Of a stretch of 64,000 nt of DNA, positions 30,780 through 39,097 are shown in pieces. The notes below the pieces were generated by a model, which did not search any database, had not been told where the DNA came from, and saw only the letters and a program-made list of their open reading frames with translations. The translations under genes and the position numbers were made by a program. How positions within the stretch are numbered: the stretch's first letter is position 1; each line of letters starts with the position of its first letter. Source of the DNA: Catenulispora acidiphila DSM 44928 (GTDB taxonomy: Bacteria > Actinomycetota > Actinomycetes > Streptomycetales > Catenulisporaceae); the NCBI RefSeq assembly GCF_000024025.1, contig NC_013131.1, forward strand, positions 3,286,001 to 3,350,000. Reading direction: 5' to 3'.

Positions 30780-32033
30780 TCACGCGAGTGTCCGGTCGCC
30801 TAGGTGGGTTCCTGCTTCATCGGGGCCTGCCACAGCAAGCTGCGGTCTTACGTCCCCTCCACAGGCATTTTCAGTCTCGGCGCGTCCCGCCGCGACCTGC
30901 CTTCCAAGAGTAAGGATGTTGCGTGCCGCGTTGACGTCCCGGTCATGGTGCACGCCGCAGGCGCCGCACGTCCAGCCTCGCACCTTCAGTGGCTTCGGTC
31001 CGTCCTTTACGCCGCACGCTGAGCAGACCTGTGACGTCGGCGCCCACCGGTCCATTTTCGCGAACGTCCGTCCGTACCGCGCGGACTTGTACTCCAGCAT
31101 CCGCACGAAGTTGGACCAGCCGGCGTCGTGCACCGACTTTGCCATGCCGTTCATACGCGACCGTGCCATGCTGCTTGCCGCGAGGTCTTCCACGTACACC
31201 GCTTGGTTCTCGCGGATGATCGTGGTCGACAGCTTGTGGTGGAAGTCCTTGCGAGCATCGGCAACGTGGGCGTGAGCCTTCGCGACCTTCACTCGCGCCT
31301 TGGCTCGATTGTTCGAGCCCTTCTGTTTCCGCGCGAGTGACTGTTGGAGCTTCTTGAGCCGCTGTTCGGCCTTGCGCAGGAACCTCGGTGCGTCGATCTT
31401 CTCGCCGTTGTCCCGGACGACAAAGTGTGTGAGACCCAGATCTATGCCGGTCTCCGCGTAGGCGTCGCCGGCCGGGAACCGTTCGGCATCCGCCGCCGGG
31501 TCGGTCTGGACGACGAACGAAGCGAAGTACCGGCCCGACGCGTCCTTGATGACGGTCACCGACGACGGGTCGGACGGCAGGTCCCGCGACCAGCGGACCG
31601 CGACCTCGCCGATCTTCGGCAAAGACAGCCGACCCGACTTCATGATCTTGAACTTGGAGTTCGCAGTGAACCGGATCGCCTGCCTGTTGTCGCGCCGGGA
31701 GCGGAACCGGGGCTTGCCAGCACGCACGCCCTTACGCCGCCCCGTGGCGGAGTCGAAGAAGTTCTTGTACGCAACATCGTTGTCCCGCAAAGCCTGTTGA
31801 AGCACGACAACGGAAACACTCCCGAGCCATGCAGTCTCGGAGCTCTTCTTCGCCTCGGTAATCAACCGTTTTGACAGGACCTCACTAGCGATCCAGCCGC
31901 CACCCTCCTCGTAGGAAGACTTCCTTATGGCCAGCGCTTGGTTATACACCCACCGTGCACACCCAAACGCCTTCGTCAGCGCATCGCGCTGACCGGGCGT
32001 CGGGTCAAGGCGGAAGTTATACCGGAGCTGCAC
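30780..32033 (-). CDS. tnpB: TnpB RNA-guided nuclease (417 aa)
   Basis: Complete TnpB: an N-terminal QLRYNFRLDPTPGQ strand/helix, FGCARWVYNQALAIRK, the RuvC Asp in TGIDLGLTHFVVRD, the Glu in AVYVEDLAASSM, a four-Cys zinc finger (CSACGVKDG ... CGACGVHHDRDVNAARNI) and the last Asp. All catalytic residues are kept. GTG start. TnpB proteins use a right-end RNA to cut target DNA and so retain the element at its donor site. Confidence 0.92.
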   Translation of the reverse strand: MQLRYNFRLDPTPGQRDALTKAFGCARWVYNQALAIRKSSYEEGGGWIASEVLSKRLITEAKKSSETAWLGSVSVVVLQQALRDNDVAYKNFFDSATGRRKGVRAGKPRFRSRRDNRQAIRFTANSKFKIMKSGRLSLPKIGEVAVRWSRDLPSDPSSVTVIKDASGRYFASFVVQTDPAADAERFPAGDAYAETGIDLGLTHFVVRDNGEKIDAPRFLRKAEQRLKKLQQSLARKQKGSNNRAKARVKVAKAHAHVADARKDFHHKLSTTIIRENQAVYVEDLAASSMARSRMNGMAKSVHDAGWSNFVRMLEYKSARYGRTFAKMDRWAPTSQVCSACGVKDGPKPLKVRGWTCGACGVHHDRDVNAARNILTLGRQVAAGRAETENACGGDVRPQLAVAGPDEAGTHLGDRTLA

Positions 32034-32054
32034 CTTGACATTCTACCAATTAAT

Positions 32055-32088
32055 GCGCTAGCTCCGCCGTGAACGACAGGGCTAGCGC
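32055..32088. repeat. Left-end hairpin of the TnpB element
   Basis: GCGCTAGC and GCTAGCGC are perfect 8-base arms 18 bases apart, four bases inside the left border. Confidence 0.7.
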
Positions 32089-32092
32089 GCTA

Positions 32093-32167
32093 CAATTCTC
32101 GGTCGAGCGCGTCAATCCCGGCCGGCTGATCGACACGCCAGCCACAGCGGAAAGTCTTCTCGCTCAC
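32093..32167 (-). pseudogene. 5' part of the gene split by the TnpB element (25 codons)
   Basis: GTG 32167 overlaps the upstream TGA and begins VSEKTFRCGWRVDQPAG; the frame reaches DREL and then meets a TAG supplied by the element's first bases. The rest of the gene is at 30602-30736. Confidence 0.75.
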
Positions 32168-32367
32168 CGCACGTTCGTCCACGTTATGCGTGCGAACGTC
32201 GTGCCGTCTGATTTGGTCTCGACGGCCGACTCCGGGACTTGAACCAGTTTGACCGTCGCGCCGTCCGCGCTGATGCGCTCGATCTCGGCTTCCCAACACC
32301 CTTCGGTGTACCGCACACGAACCCGGTCGCCGGCCTGGGCGGGCGGGAGTTCGAACCAGTAGCTCAC
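32164..32367 (-). CDS. Small SH3-like protein (67 aa)
   Basis: GTG start in a GTGA overlap. AGDRVRVRYTEGCWEAEIERI is a short barrel pattern as in KOW/Tudor-like domains. Function unknown. Confidence 0.65.
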   Translation of the reverse strand: MSYWFELPPAQAGDRVRVRYTEGCWEAEIERISADGATVKLVQVPESAVETKSDGTTFARITWTNVR

Positions 32368-32741
32368 GTCAGACCCTCTCTGATCACCGCGTAGGTCTCG
32401 CACTCCCACTTCACCGAGTCGCCGTCGTAACCGCCCTCCTGGCAGTGCTCGCACATCGGGACAGGGTTGAAGCCGATGTCGCACAGGAACGGCTTGTGAA
32501 CGTCCAGCACGGCCAGCGGCGTTGCGCCGGTTTTCCCGTCCGGGACCGCAGCCCGCAGCGACTCCCACTCGGCCATGGCATCCGCCTGACGTTGAACCGC
32601 GACAACGCTTCGTGCGGCACGATCAGCCTTGGCTAGAGCTTCATAATCAATCGCTACTGCCGGAGCGGCTGGCGGCGTGACCGAACGACGCAGAGCGGCG
32701 GCCTGTGCGCGGAGCTGATCCGAGACGTAGTCGGTGACCAT
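32364..32741 (-). CDS. Hypothetical protein with zinc knuckle (125 aa)
   Basis: ATG 32741 coincides with the upstream stop. Helical N-terminus rich in Ala/Arg; CDIGFNPVPMCEHCQEGG and a further Cys may bind metal. Confidence 0.65.
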   Translation of the reverse strand: MVTDYVSDQLRAQAAALRRSVTPPAAPAVAIDYEALAKADRAARSVVAVQRQADAMAEWESLRAAVPDGKTGATPLAVLDVHKPFLCDIGFNPVPMCEHCQEGGYDGDSVKWECETYAVIREGLT

Positions 32742-33142
32742 CAGATCCTCCACGCCGGGTCGTAGCGGTCATAGTCGGGGTGCTCATCGAACGGCTCGGC
32801 CATCAACCGCACCGTCTTGCACCAGCCGAACCCCAGCGTCTCGCCGCAGTCGGGATCGTTGTGGCAGGTGCGGCAGCCGAAGTCGTACAGGTGGTTGTCG
32901 CTCTGCCGTACCGCGGGAACGTGCTCGTGCTCGGCAAGCTGCTGCCGTTGTGCTGCTACTTCGCGCAGGACGCGGGCCGGATTGTGGTTACGCCAGTACA
33001 ACGACACCATGCCGAGTTCAAGAGCCTTGCCAGCCGCAACCATAAGCGCGTCATAGTCGGCACCGACTGCGTGCACAACGCCGCGCGCAAGCTGCTCGCG
33101 CTCATCCAGCCGGGCGTTCGAAAACGCCACAATGTCGATCAC
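32741..33142 (-). CDS. DUF6221-type protein (133 aa)
   Basis: Begins VIDIVAFSNARLDEREQLA and has NPARVLREVAAQRQQLAEH, the DUF6221 pattern also seen at 9813. Its second half adds CRTCHNDPDCGET. GTG start after AGGAAGG, two bases past the upstream stop. Confidence 0.75.
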   Translation of the reverse strand: MIDIVAFSNARLDEREQLARGVVHAVGADYDALMVAAGKALELGMVSLYWRNHNPARVLREVAAQRQQLAEHEHVPAVRQSDNHLYDFGCRTCHNDPDCGETLGFGWCKTVRLMAEPFDEHPDYDRYDPAWRI

Positions 33143-33143
33143 G

Positions 33144-33434
33144 TCAACCCTTCCTGATCGCAGCCGCGAAGCAACTCCGGCACGTCGGCACCTCAACGAC
33201 CGGCAGCTGCTTGCCGAACAATGTCCCGCCAGGCGCCTTGCGCACACAGCCGTCCGCACGCCAGCCGTCGCAGGTATGCGGTTCGTACACCGAGCACAGG
33301 CAGTGGCAGCCGGCGTCCGCAGGGATCACGGAGAGGGCGATCTGTGCGGTGATCGCGGACATGCGCTTCAACGGGCCGGTTGCGGCGTCCATGGCCTCGG
33401 CGAAGTCGGTCACGGCGCCGGCTCCGATCGCCAT
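33144..33434 (-). CDS. Cysteine-rich hypothetical protein (96 aa)
   Basis: CHCLCSVYEPHTCDGWRADGC and CRSC give up to seven ligands for one or two metals. It overlaps the next upstream gene by 25 bases in another frame. Confidence 0.6.
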   Translation of the reverse strand: MAIGAGAVTDFAEAMDAATGPLKRMSAITAQIALSVIPADAGCHCLCSVYEPHTCDGWRADGCVRKAPGGTLFGKQLPVVEVPTCRSCFAAAIRKG

Positions 33435-33631
33435 TCAAAGCGCGTGTTGACGTAGAGACGCTCAAGCGCCCAGCCGGTCCTTTCGGCTTCGGCCTGGGCT
33501 TCCTTGCGGCTACTGGCTTCCATCCAGAGGGATCCGTCTGGCCGGCGTATGCGATGCCATGGTCCGGGTTCCCAGCCGTCAGCCACAGCATCTGCCCCCT
33601 CAGCCGTTGGGGTGCCGTCGTCGCTGGTCAC
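33410..33631 (-). CDS. Small hypothetical protein (73 aa)
   Basis: GTG start coupled to the upstream gene. The WHRIRRPDGSLWMEASSRKE segment suggests a three-stranded sheet with one helix, a double-stranded-RNA-binding-like size but without proof. Confidence 0.6.
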   Translation of the reverse strand: MTSDDGTPTAEGADAVADGWEPGPWHRIRRPDGSLWMEASSRKEAQAEAERTGWALERLYVNTRFEWRSEPAP

Positions 33632-33921
33632 GGCGCGCCCTCGATCAGGACCAGCGGCAACTCAACGGTGATCTGCATGGTGCCGGGCCGCACGGTGTCG
33701 TCCAGGACGGTAGGGATGCCGAAGATGGCAATGGGGTCTGCGCCGGATGTCGCCTCATCGAAGGTGCGGTCATCCGCAGTCGTGGTCTTGTGCTGATCGT
33801 AGAGCGCTTCTAGATCAACGCGATGCAGCCGGAAGGTGACGGGTTCGCGGATGAATCGTTCGCGAATGTAGGTGTAGGCGCGGTAGATACCGGTGAAACG
33901 ATCAACGGTCTCGCTGGTCAT
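33628..33921 (-). CDS. Hypothetical protein (97 aa)
   Basis: Alternating strands and helix, ending MQITVELPLVLIEGAP. Overlaps the next gene's end by 20 bases. No family recognised. Confidence 0.65.
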   Translation of the reverse strand: MTSETVDRFTGIYRAYTYIRERFIREPVTFRLHRVDLEALYDQHKTTTADDRTFDEATSGADPIAIFGIPTVLDDTVRPGTMQITVELPLVLIEGAP

Positions 33922-34483
33922 AGCCGCTTCCCTTCAAGACGTGGCGCCCGAGGTCGCTACCACGCATAGCCTCCAGGCTCGCAGCGCTAGCCCGCTCCTG
34001 CTCGGCCCAGAAGGTAGTGTGCGCAGCCTTCTGCTCCTCAATGAACCCGACGATGTTCGGCAGCGACAGGAACTCGGCGTCCGAGTAGATCGGCACCCAA
34101 CACGACGCCTGGAATCCGTCGAAGAAGAACAGGTCGTTGTGGCCGACCGCGCCGCCGAGGTGCCGGACACCGGAAGGCACAAGCACGGCGCGGGCGAACG
34201 CGCCGCACTCGCCGCCGGTCGTAAAGTCGCCGGTCACCACATGGAAACGACTGCTATAGCCGTAGTCGTAGTAGTGCGTCGGGGCACCGTCGGCCGCGAG
34301 GTACCCACGAAGCCACTCCAGATATAACCCGAGCGGCGCGAGATGGAACTCGGGGCTCTGGTGCGGCGGGACGGCCGCGACAAACTCGGCGGTCGCGCCG
34401 TCTTCGCTATCACGGTAGGCACGGTAGCCACGTTCGGCCTCATCGCGGACGGCATTCGTAATCCAGTCGGCGCTGTCGTTCAT
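33902..34483 (-). CDS. Hypothetical protein (193 aa)
   Basis: GAGGAG before ATG 34483. Aromatic-rich centre (THYYDYGYSSRFHVVTGDF) and a helical C-terminus. No recognised domain. Confidence 0.65.
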   Translation of the reverse strand: MNDSADWITNAVRDEAERGYRAYRDSEDGATAEFVAAVPPHQSPEFHLAPLGLYLEWLRGYLAADGAPTHYYDYGYSSRFHVVTGDFTTGGECGAFARAVLVPSGVRHLGGAVGHNDLFFFDGFQASCWVPIYSDAEFLSLPNIVGFIEEQKAAHTTFWAEQERASAASLEAMRGSDLGRHVLKGSGYDQRDR

Positions 34484-34584
34484 GACTTCAACTCCTCGGC
34501 ACTCACGCTCAGCACTGGCGCACGGTACGCCTTACACGTGCGGATCAACGGCTTCGCTCCCAGTCTCTCCTTCGACCGGCTGCA

Positions 34585-35283
34585 TTAGGACCCCTTCGCG
34601 TCGCACGCGATCCGCAGCCAGTCCACGGTGGCGCAGTTGCGAACCGTGCAGCGCCGCGCACGCTCGTAGAAGTCGGCGAGCGTGATCGGCTCCGTCCATG
34701 CCGGCGCGTCGGCGCTTCGCCAACCATCGGGATCCATGATGTCGACGCCATACCGCTCGCCCCACTCCTCGGGCGTGCGCAGCTCGGCAGGCTCGGATGC
34801 CGAAACAACGTACTCGCGACGTTCCATGGGCGAGGCGTCCAGGATTGCGTCGACCAGGCCGGGTGCGAACCGCCGCAGCTTCCCCCAGTCCTCGGCCGTG
34901 AAGTCAGGCAGGCCGCCGTCCTGGACCTCGAAGGCAATGCGAGCCTTCTCGCGCTCGTTTGCCATCGCCAACTCCACCAGGCCGTCGCGCTGCACCTCGA
35001 CCGCGATCGAGTCGCCGTCCTGCTGGGCCTGCGGCCACCGGGCTCGAACGCCAGGCGCCAACTCGACATACTCCAAGCCGATGCGAACGCACTCGCCTTC
35101 CTTCGCCGGATCGTGTCGCGGGCAATAGTGCAGGCCATCGCGCACAACCCAACCGTGCTCGGCGAACGCGGCGCCCCACTCGGCGGGTTCCGGTTCGGAC
35201 AGGTCGTTGGTGCGCCAGCCGCCCGCGTACATGCAGGACGAACCAAAGCCGGACTTCTCACAGCGGATGCTGACCTCGTACAC
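34585..35283 (-). CDS. Hypothetical protein with disulfide/zinc cysteines (232 aa)
   Basis: GTG 35283 is preceded by AAGGAG. CEKSGFGSSCMYAGG, CPRHDPAKEGEC and CTVRNC are regularly spaced. The middle (WGKLRRFAPGLVDAILDA) is helical. Function unknown. Confidence 0.65.
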   Translation of the reverse strand: MYEVSIRCEKSGFGSSCMYAGGWRTNDLSEPEPAEWGAAFAEHGWVVRDGLHYCPRHDPAKEGECVRIGLEYVELAPGVRARWPQAQQDGDSIAVEVQRDGLVELAMANEREKARIAFEVQDGGLPDFTAEDWGKLRRFAPGLVDAILDASPMERREYVVSASEPAELRTPEEWGERYGVDIMDPDGWRSADAPAWTEPITLADFYERARRCTVRNCATVDWLRIACDAKGS

Positions 35284-35296
35284 GCCTACTCCTTGA

Positions 35297-35470
35297 TCAG
35301 ACGCACTCGGGGACGGACACCTTCCCGGCCGGCATGATGACGAGAGTTTTGCCGGGCGGGCAGGTACGCGCGTTGGGATCGGTCGCGGCAACAAGCAGCA
35401 CAACGCCGATAACCAGGGCTGCAGCGCCGACCAGCACCGCGGCGACGATCTTTGCGAGTGGGCCGTTCAC
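35297..35470 (-). CDS. Single-pass membrane peptide (57 aa)
   Basis: GTG start in a GTGA overlap; no ATG. A 21-residue hydrophobic helix (residues ~8-29) is followed by an extracytoplasmic tail with two cysteines (RTCPPGKTLVIMPAG ... PEC). Function unknown. Confidence 0.6.
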   Translation of the reverse strand: MNGPLAKIVAAVLVGAAALVIGVVLLVAATDPNARTCPPGKTLVIMPAGKVSVPECV

Positions 35471-35649
35471 GATCCGCTCAATCCGTCGCGTAGTTGTGCC
35501 CGACGGAACCGGGCGTGCTCTTCGGACGCCAACCCAACCCGCAGCGCCTCCAACGTCTCCTGGGAAAGCGGAGCGTTGACCTTGTCGGCGTAACGCTGGC
35601 CGACGTCGTCGTCGTGAGCGTCCTCAGTCCCGCCTTCAGAAATTGCCAT
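35467..35649 (-). CDS. Small acidic protein (60 aa)
   Basis: Starts inside the end of the kinase/phosphatase gene. Ends with a helical QETLEALRVGLASEEHARF. No family recognised. Confidence 0.6.
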   Translation of the reverse strand: MAISEGGTEDAHDDDVGQRYADKVNAPLSQETLEALRVGLASEEHARFRRAQLRDGLSGS

Positions 35650-36544
35650 ATGCCACCTGCCAGCACTTCAGCCCCAGGCGCCTCCATAGCGCGACCACCC
35701 GCGCCCGATCGTCCAGAACGAACCGCACGTTGTACAGGCCGCGCACGTGCGCATCGAACAACTCCGCCTTGACGATGTCGTCGCTGCGCCGGTCTCCCTC
35801 GGCCCGCATCCACAGCTCGTCATACGGCACCTGATGCGCAGCCAGCCATCGCTCGGTGTGCTTCCGGAACTCCGACTGGCGTCCCGACAACAGCACGATG
35901 TAGCCGTCGGCACGGTCGCACAACGCCAGGACCCGAGCGACTTCCTCGTTCAGGAGGTCGGTCTCGCACAGGTCCAAGTCGTAGGCGCCGCGGCCGGCAT
36001 GAATGGCCAACGTCCCGTCGATGTCACACAGGACCGCAGGCGGCAGCGACAGATCGGGAACGTAGGGTTCGGGCACCGGCGTGTCGTTCAGCCGTTCCGG
36101 ATGCTTCCACCAGCCGTCGCGCGTCGACTTCAGCCGCTCGGCCATGCTCCGGATCACGTCCTCGCCAACTGGACGCTCCCGCACCTTGTCCCGGCCGATG
36201 CACTCCTCAACGTCGACGCCGGTGAAGTCGTACACGGCGAAGTCCGCGCGCCCGGCCACAACCCGCTTCAGTCGGTTCGGGATCCGCGAGACCAAGTGCG
36301 TGTTGTCGACCACAACGTCGAAGCCGCCGTCGATCGCTGCGAGGACCGCGGCGTCCTGGACCGCGAGCACCGTCTCCTCGTGGTCCCTGCCGAGCCGGAT
36401 GCGGCCGTCGTTCGCGTCGAGCATCAACCGCAGGTCGTCGAGATTCACGCGGCGCATCCGGCCGGCAGACTCGGCGACAAGCTGACGGGCGAGGCTGGTC
36501 TTGCCGCTCGCCGGCAGCCCGCAGGTGAGGTGGATTGTGGGCAC
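35636..36544 (-). CDS. pnkp: T4-type polynucleotide 5'-kinase/3'-phosphatase (302 aa)
   Basis: The domain order and length match T4 Pnkp. N-terminal kinase: Walker A GLPASGKTS, the DNTHL-type catalytic region near residue 85 and a lid arginine segment near FTGVDVEECIGRD. C-terminal phosphatase: the acylphosphatase motif CDIDGTLA, LLSGRQSEFR and FVLDDRARVV. It adds 5' phosphates and removes 2',3'-cyclic or 3' phosphates from cut RNA. It starts one base after the ligase stop, so the two are made together. In T4 the pair repairs tRNA broken by an anticodon nuclease. Here it could also prepare permuted tRNA ends for joining. Confidence 0.93.
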   Translation of the reverse strand: MPTIHLTCGLPASGKTSLARQLVAESAGRMRRVNLDDLRLMLDANDGRIRLGRDHEETVLAVQDAAVLAAIDGGFDVVVDNTHLVSRIPNRLKRVVAGRADFAVYDFTGVDVEECIGRDKVRERPVGEDVIRSMAERLKSTRDGWWKHPERLNDTPVPEPYVPDLSLPPAVLCDIDGTLAIHAGRGAYDLDLCETDLLNEEVARVLALCDRADGYIVLLSGRQSEFRKHTERWLAAHQVPYDELWMRAEGDRRSDDIVKAELFDAHVRGLYNVRFVLDDRARVVALWRRLGLKCWQVAYGNF

Positions 36545-36545
36545 G

Positions 36546-37676
36546 TCAGCCTTCCTCGTCGGTCACGAACGGCACGTCACCGCGCGGCTTGATGCTCTTC
36601 CACGCCAGATCGTCGATGTCGCGGCCGTCGTACAGCCGGAACAGTGCAGCGCGGTGCTCGGACTTCATGGCCTGCTCGGCGAACGACTTCCTTTCTGCGG
36701 TCGGGCCAATCGCGTCGAAGTCCGCGCGGGCCGCAGCAACGTAGGCGTCGAACTCACCGCGCAGGCGGGCCGCGACCTGACGGACCCAGCCCGCGAACTC
36801 ATCGGGCACAGTGTCGAACAGGACTGCGGGATCCTGGCCGGACGCCAGAACCTCCCACACGGTGCGTTCGTTCGTGCCGGTGTACAGCTTGTGAAGGGCC
36901 AGGTAGGACGACAGTTTGATCTTTGCGCGGATGCCGGACGTGAAGCGGATGACGTAGCCCTCGTCCTCGGTGCCGCCGGCGGTCCGCCCGTCGATACGAC
37001 GGCTGTCCGCAGCCAGCACCTCCACCTCCCGAACATCTTTGCCCAAGCCCCAGGACCGCACCACCGGACCGATCGGCGCCCAGTGCGCCGCCACCTTGGC
37101 CAGCGCCTTCTCGGCGCCCGTGGCCGGCTCGTATGCGGCCAGCAGCACAAGGTCTTCACGCGCGCCGTAGTCGACGACGATCCGGTTCGCGGGGTAGATC
37201 GCCTCCGCGAGGTACGTCAGCGCGGGGTCCAGCAGCGACGTGTCCGCCGCGTCGAGACGGGCCTGCGCCCACGCCGACTGCTCGGAGGCGAAGCTGCCCT
37301 TGGACGCGGCGTGCCACCGGCCGTCGTAGTGGAAGGCGATAATTAGTGAGCCGTCCACTTTCTCGAAGATCTCGAACGGTTCGGTCGGGAGCGGCGGCGC
37401 AAAGTCGTGAACGCCATGCATCCCCGTCACGAAGATCTTCGGGAACGGCAGCGCTACTATTCGGCCCGTAGTGTCATCAACGATCAGTCCGCGACAGCAC
37501 ATCGTCACCGGGGTCCAGTGGTGCTCGTACTGGCAAGACTGGCCGTAGACGTACAGCGATAACGGCAGCGTCGGATGCTGCTTCCGCGTCACGAACTTCG
37601 CCTCGATCTCAGCCTGCAGATCCGCCGGCGAGAACAGGTCGTGCAGGTGCAGCGGGGAAGTGGTGGTGGTCGTCAT
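36546..37676 (-). CDS. T4 Rnl1-type RNA ligase (376 aa)
   Basis: The nucleotidyltransferase motifs are in order: EKVDGSLI (motif I, Lys nucleophile) near residue 103, CCRGLIVDD upstream of it, VVDYGAR near motif III, EGYVIRF (motif IV) and KIKLSSYLALHKL (motif V). Length equals T4 Rnl1 (374 aa). The helical C-terminal domain specific to tRNA-sealing Rnl1 proteins appears to be present. It joins 3'-OH and 5'-phosphate RNA ends with ATP. ATG 37676 follows GGAG. Confidence 0.92.
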   Translation of the reverse strand: MTTTTTSPLHLHDLFSPADLQAEIEAKFVTRKQHPTLPLSLYVYGQSCQYEHHWTPVTMCCRGLIVDDTTGRIVALPFPKIFVTGMHGVHDFAPPLPTEPFEIFEKVDGSLIIAFHYDGRWHAASKGSFASEQSAWAQARLDAADTSLLDPALTYLAEAIYPANRIVVDYGAREDLVLLAAYEPATGAEKALAKVAAHWAPIGPVVRSWGLGKDVREVEVLAADSRRIDGRTAGGTEDEGYVIRFTSGIRAKIKLSSYLALHKLYTGTNERTVWEVLASGQDPAVLFDTVPDEFAGWVRQVAARLRGEFDAYVAAARADFDAIGPTAERKSFAEQAMKSEHRAALFRLYDGRDIDDLAWKSIKPRGDVPFVTDEEG

Positions 37677-37752
37677 CGAGGGCTCCGATTCGCTCGGTTG
37701 ATACACGGTCGCCGGGAACAGCGATAGAGGCAAATCGGATACCGGCGTGAGG

Positions 37753-37983
37753 TCAGCGGTGCTCGCGCTCGGCAACTCGCTCGGCCTCGAACGCCGCCTC
37801 CGCACACCGAGTTGCCTTCTCCAGCGCAGCCACCGCCGCGGAGGTCAACGCGACGGCCTGCCGCAGGCTCGGGTCCTGCTGGTGGGCGTTGTTGTTCGCT
37901 GCGTGCAGCAACTTGAACACGGCCTGGGTCTCGGCGTGGAGGGTGGTGAGCTTGGCGGGGATGTCCATGGCAACCATTCTCAC
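37753..37983 (-). CDS. Small helical protein (76 aa)
   Basis: GTG start in a GTGA overlap; ATG 37968 is also possible. Two long alanine-rich helices form a probable coiled coil. No family recognised. Confidence 0.6.
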   Translation of the reverse strand: MRMVAMDIPAKLTTLHAETQAVFKLLHAANNNAHQQDPSLRQAVALTSAAVAALEKATRCAEAAFEAERVAEREHR

Positions 37984-38213
37984 TCTGCGACAACGTCGGG
38001 ATTTGCGAACTTCCCGTACAGCGCATCAGCCCGCTGTCGCGCCCCGTCGAACACGGCACACACCAGCAGCCGGCCACCTTCACTGCGCGCCTTGTCCATC
38101 GCGACGTCTTCCGCGGCGAGCGGCGAGTCGGCAAGGATCTGGTCGCAGAACCGCTGGCCGCCAGTGCGTTCATTCCAGCGCCGGTCGCGCGGGTCCTCAA
38201 CCAACCCGAGCAC
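37980..38213 (-). CDS. Hypothetical protein (77 aa)
   Basis: GTG start three bases after the previous stop. GRLLVCAVFDGARQRADALY resembles a short beta-alpha unit. No function known. Confidence 0.6.
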   Translation of the reverse strand: MLGLVEDPRDRRWNERTGGQRFCDQILADSPLAAEDVAMDKARSEGGRLLVCAVFDGARQRADALYGKFANPDVVAE

Positions 38214-38216
38214 CGT

Positions 38217-38483
38217 TCACGTGGCGATCTCAAGGCCGGGCACGTCAGGCTCGAGGTCTTCGGCATCGAGGTTGCGAACATCCCGGGGGTCGACGTACAG
38301 CGTGTACCGGTCGACGGAAACGACGGTGCCCTCGAAGACGCCGGCCACCCGCAGCACGGCGCCCTGCTCGGCGGCGAACATCTGCGCCAGGTCCTCGGCC
38401 GCGCGTGCCGACGTGGCCTGGTAGACCTCGCCCCAGCGTTCACTGCTGTGCGGCCAGAAACCGTAGACCGAGAAGTCCCGCAT
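38217..38483 (-). CDS. Hypothetical protein (88 aa)
   Basis: TGATG junction with the lipoprotein gene. VLRVAGVFEGTVVSVDRYTLYV forms a beta sheet; the N-terminal half is helical. Its middle resembles part of the following protein. Confidence 0.6.
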   Translation of the reverse strand: MRDFSVYGFWPHSSERWGEVYQATSARAAEDLAQMFAAEQGAVLRVAGVFEGTVVSVDRYTLYVDPRDVRNLDAEDLEPDVPGLEIAT

Positions 38484-39097
38484 CACTTGCGACCACTCCG
38501 CAGAGAGCCGCCGCCGCTGCTGCCGCTGCCGGACTTCGACTTCACGGTCGTGCTCGACTTGCCGCTACCCGAGCCGGAACTCCCACTGCTACCGCCAGTA
38601 GAGCCGCCCGTGGTTCCGCTGCGCAGGGATCCGCCGCCGACCTTCCCGGTGCTGCCGGAGCCGCTGGAGAACTTCATCTTCGCCGTGGTGCCGGTCACCG
38701 TCTTGCCGTTGCTGCCCTTGTAGGCGGCCTTTGCCGATGCGGTGGAGATCTGCGAGGAGTAGGTGGTGTGGAACGTGGTCTCGTGGGTGATGTACACGGT
38801 GCGGTGCGACACCAGGACGTACCGGTTGTAGTAGGTGGGGCTGGAGTAGTACGAGTAGTACTCCTCGTGCCAGTACAGCGGCATCGCGGTGGGAACCCAG
38901 CCGGCGGGGCACAGGCCGGCGGCGAGGAGCTGCTGCGCCTCATACGGATCGTCGTCGTAGTAGCAGTGGCCAGCGCCACCGATGACTTCGCCGTAGGCGG
39001 CGGGCGCGTAGGACACGGGCGTGGCGTGGGAGCAGCCGGCGAGGGCTGCAACGGCGATGAACAGCCCTGCGATCAGGGCAGCGATGCGACGCATCAT
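38483..39097 (-). CDS. Lipoprotein with Tyr-rich core and Ser/Gly tail (204 aa)
   Basis: Signal sequence with lipobox VAALAGC. Residues ~75-110 are crowded with Tyr (EEYYSYYSSPTYYNRY); the last ~75 residues are low-complexity Gly/Ser/Thr with repeats of GGGSLRSG. Such proteins are usually surface-exposed and could modify the host envelope. Function unknown. Confidence 0.7.
   Translation of the reverse strand: MMRRIAALIAGLFIAVAALAGCSHATPVSYAPAAYGEVIGGAGHCYYDDDPYEAQQLLAAGLCPAGWVPTAMPLYWHEEYYSYYSSPTYYNRYVLVSHRTVYITHETTFHTTYSSQISTASAKAAYKGSNGKTVTGTTAKMKFSSGSGSTGKVGGGSLRSGTTGGSTGGSSGSSGSGSGKSSTTVKSKSGSGSSGGGSLRSGRK

Larger units (their letters stand above)
30737..32092 (-). mobile_element. IS200/IS605-family element carrying only tnpB
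   Basis: The 1356-base element has a left-end hairpin with perfect 8-bp arms GCGCTAGC/GCTAGCGC (32055-32088) and a right end with the GC-rich CTGC...GGGCGGGGAGG sequence usual for this family. The borders are set by restoring an in-frame host gene. There is no tnpA, so mobility needs a helper. As in this family, the right end should produce an omega (right-end) RNA whose guide is the flank at and below 30736. Confidence 0.8.

Noticed and set aside
34532-34585. 17-codon frame starting on the stop of the 34585 gene (TAATG)
   Set aside because: Too short and without supporting composition; coupling alone is not enough here.
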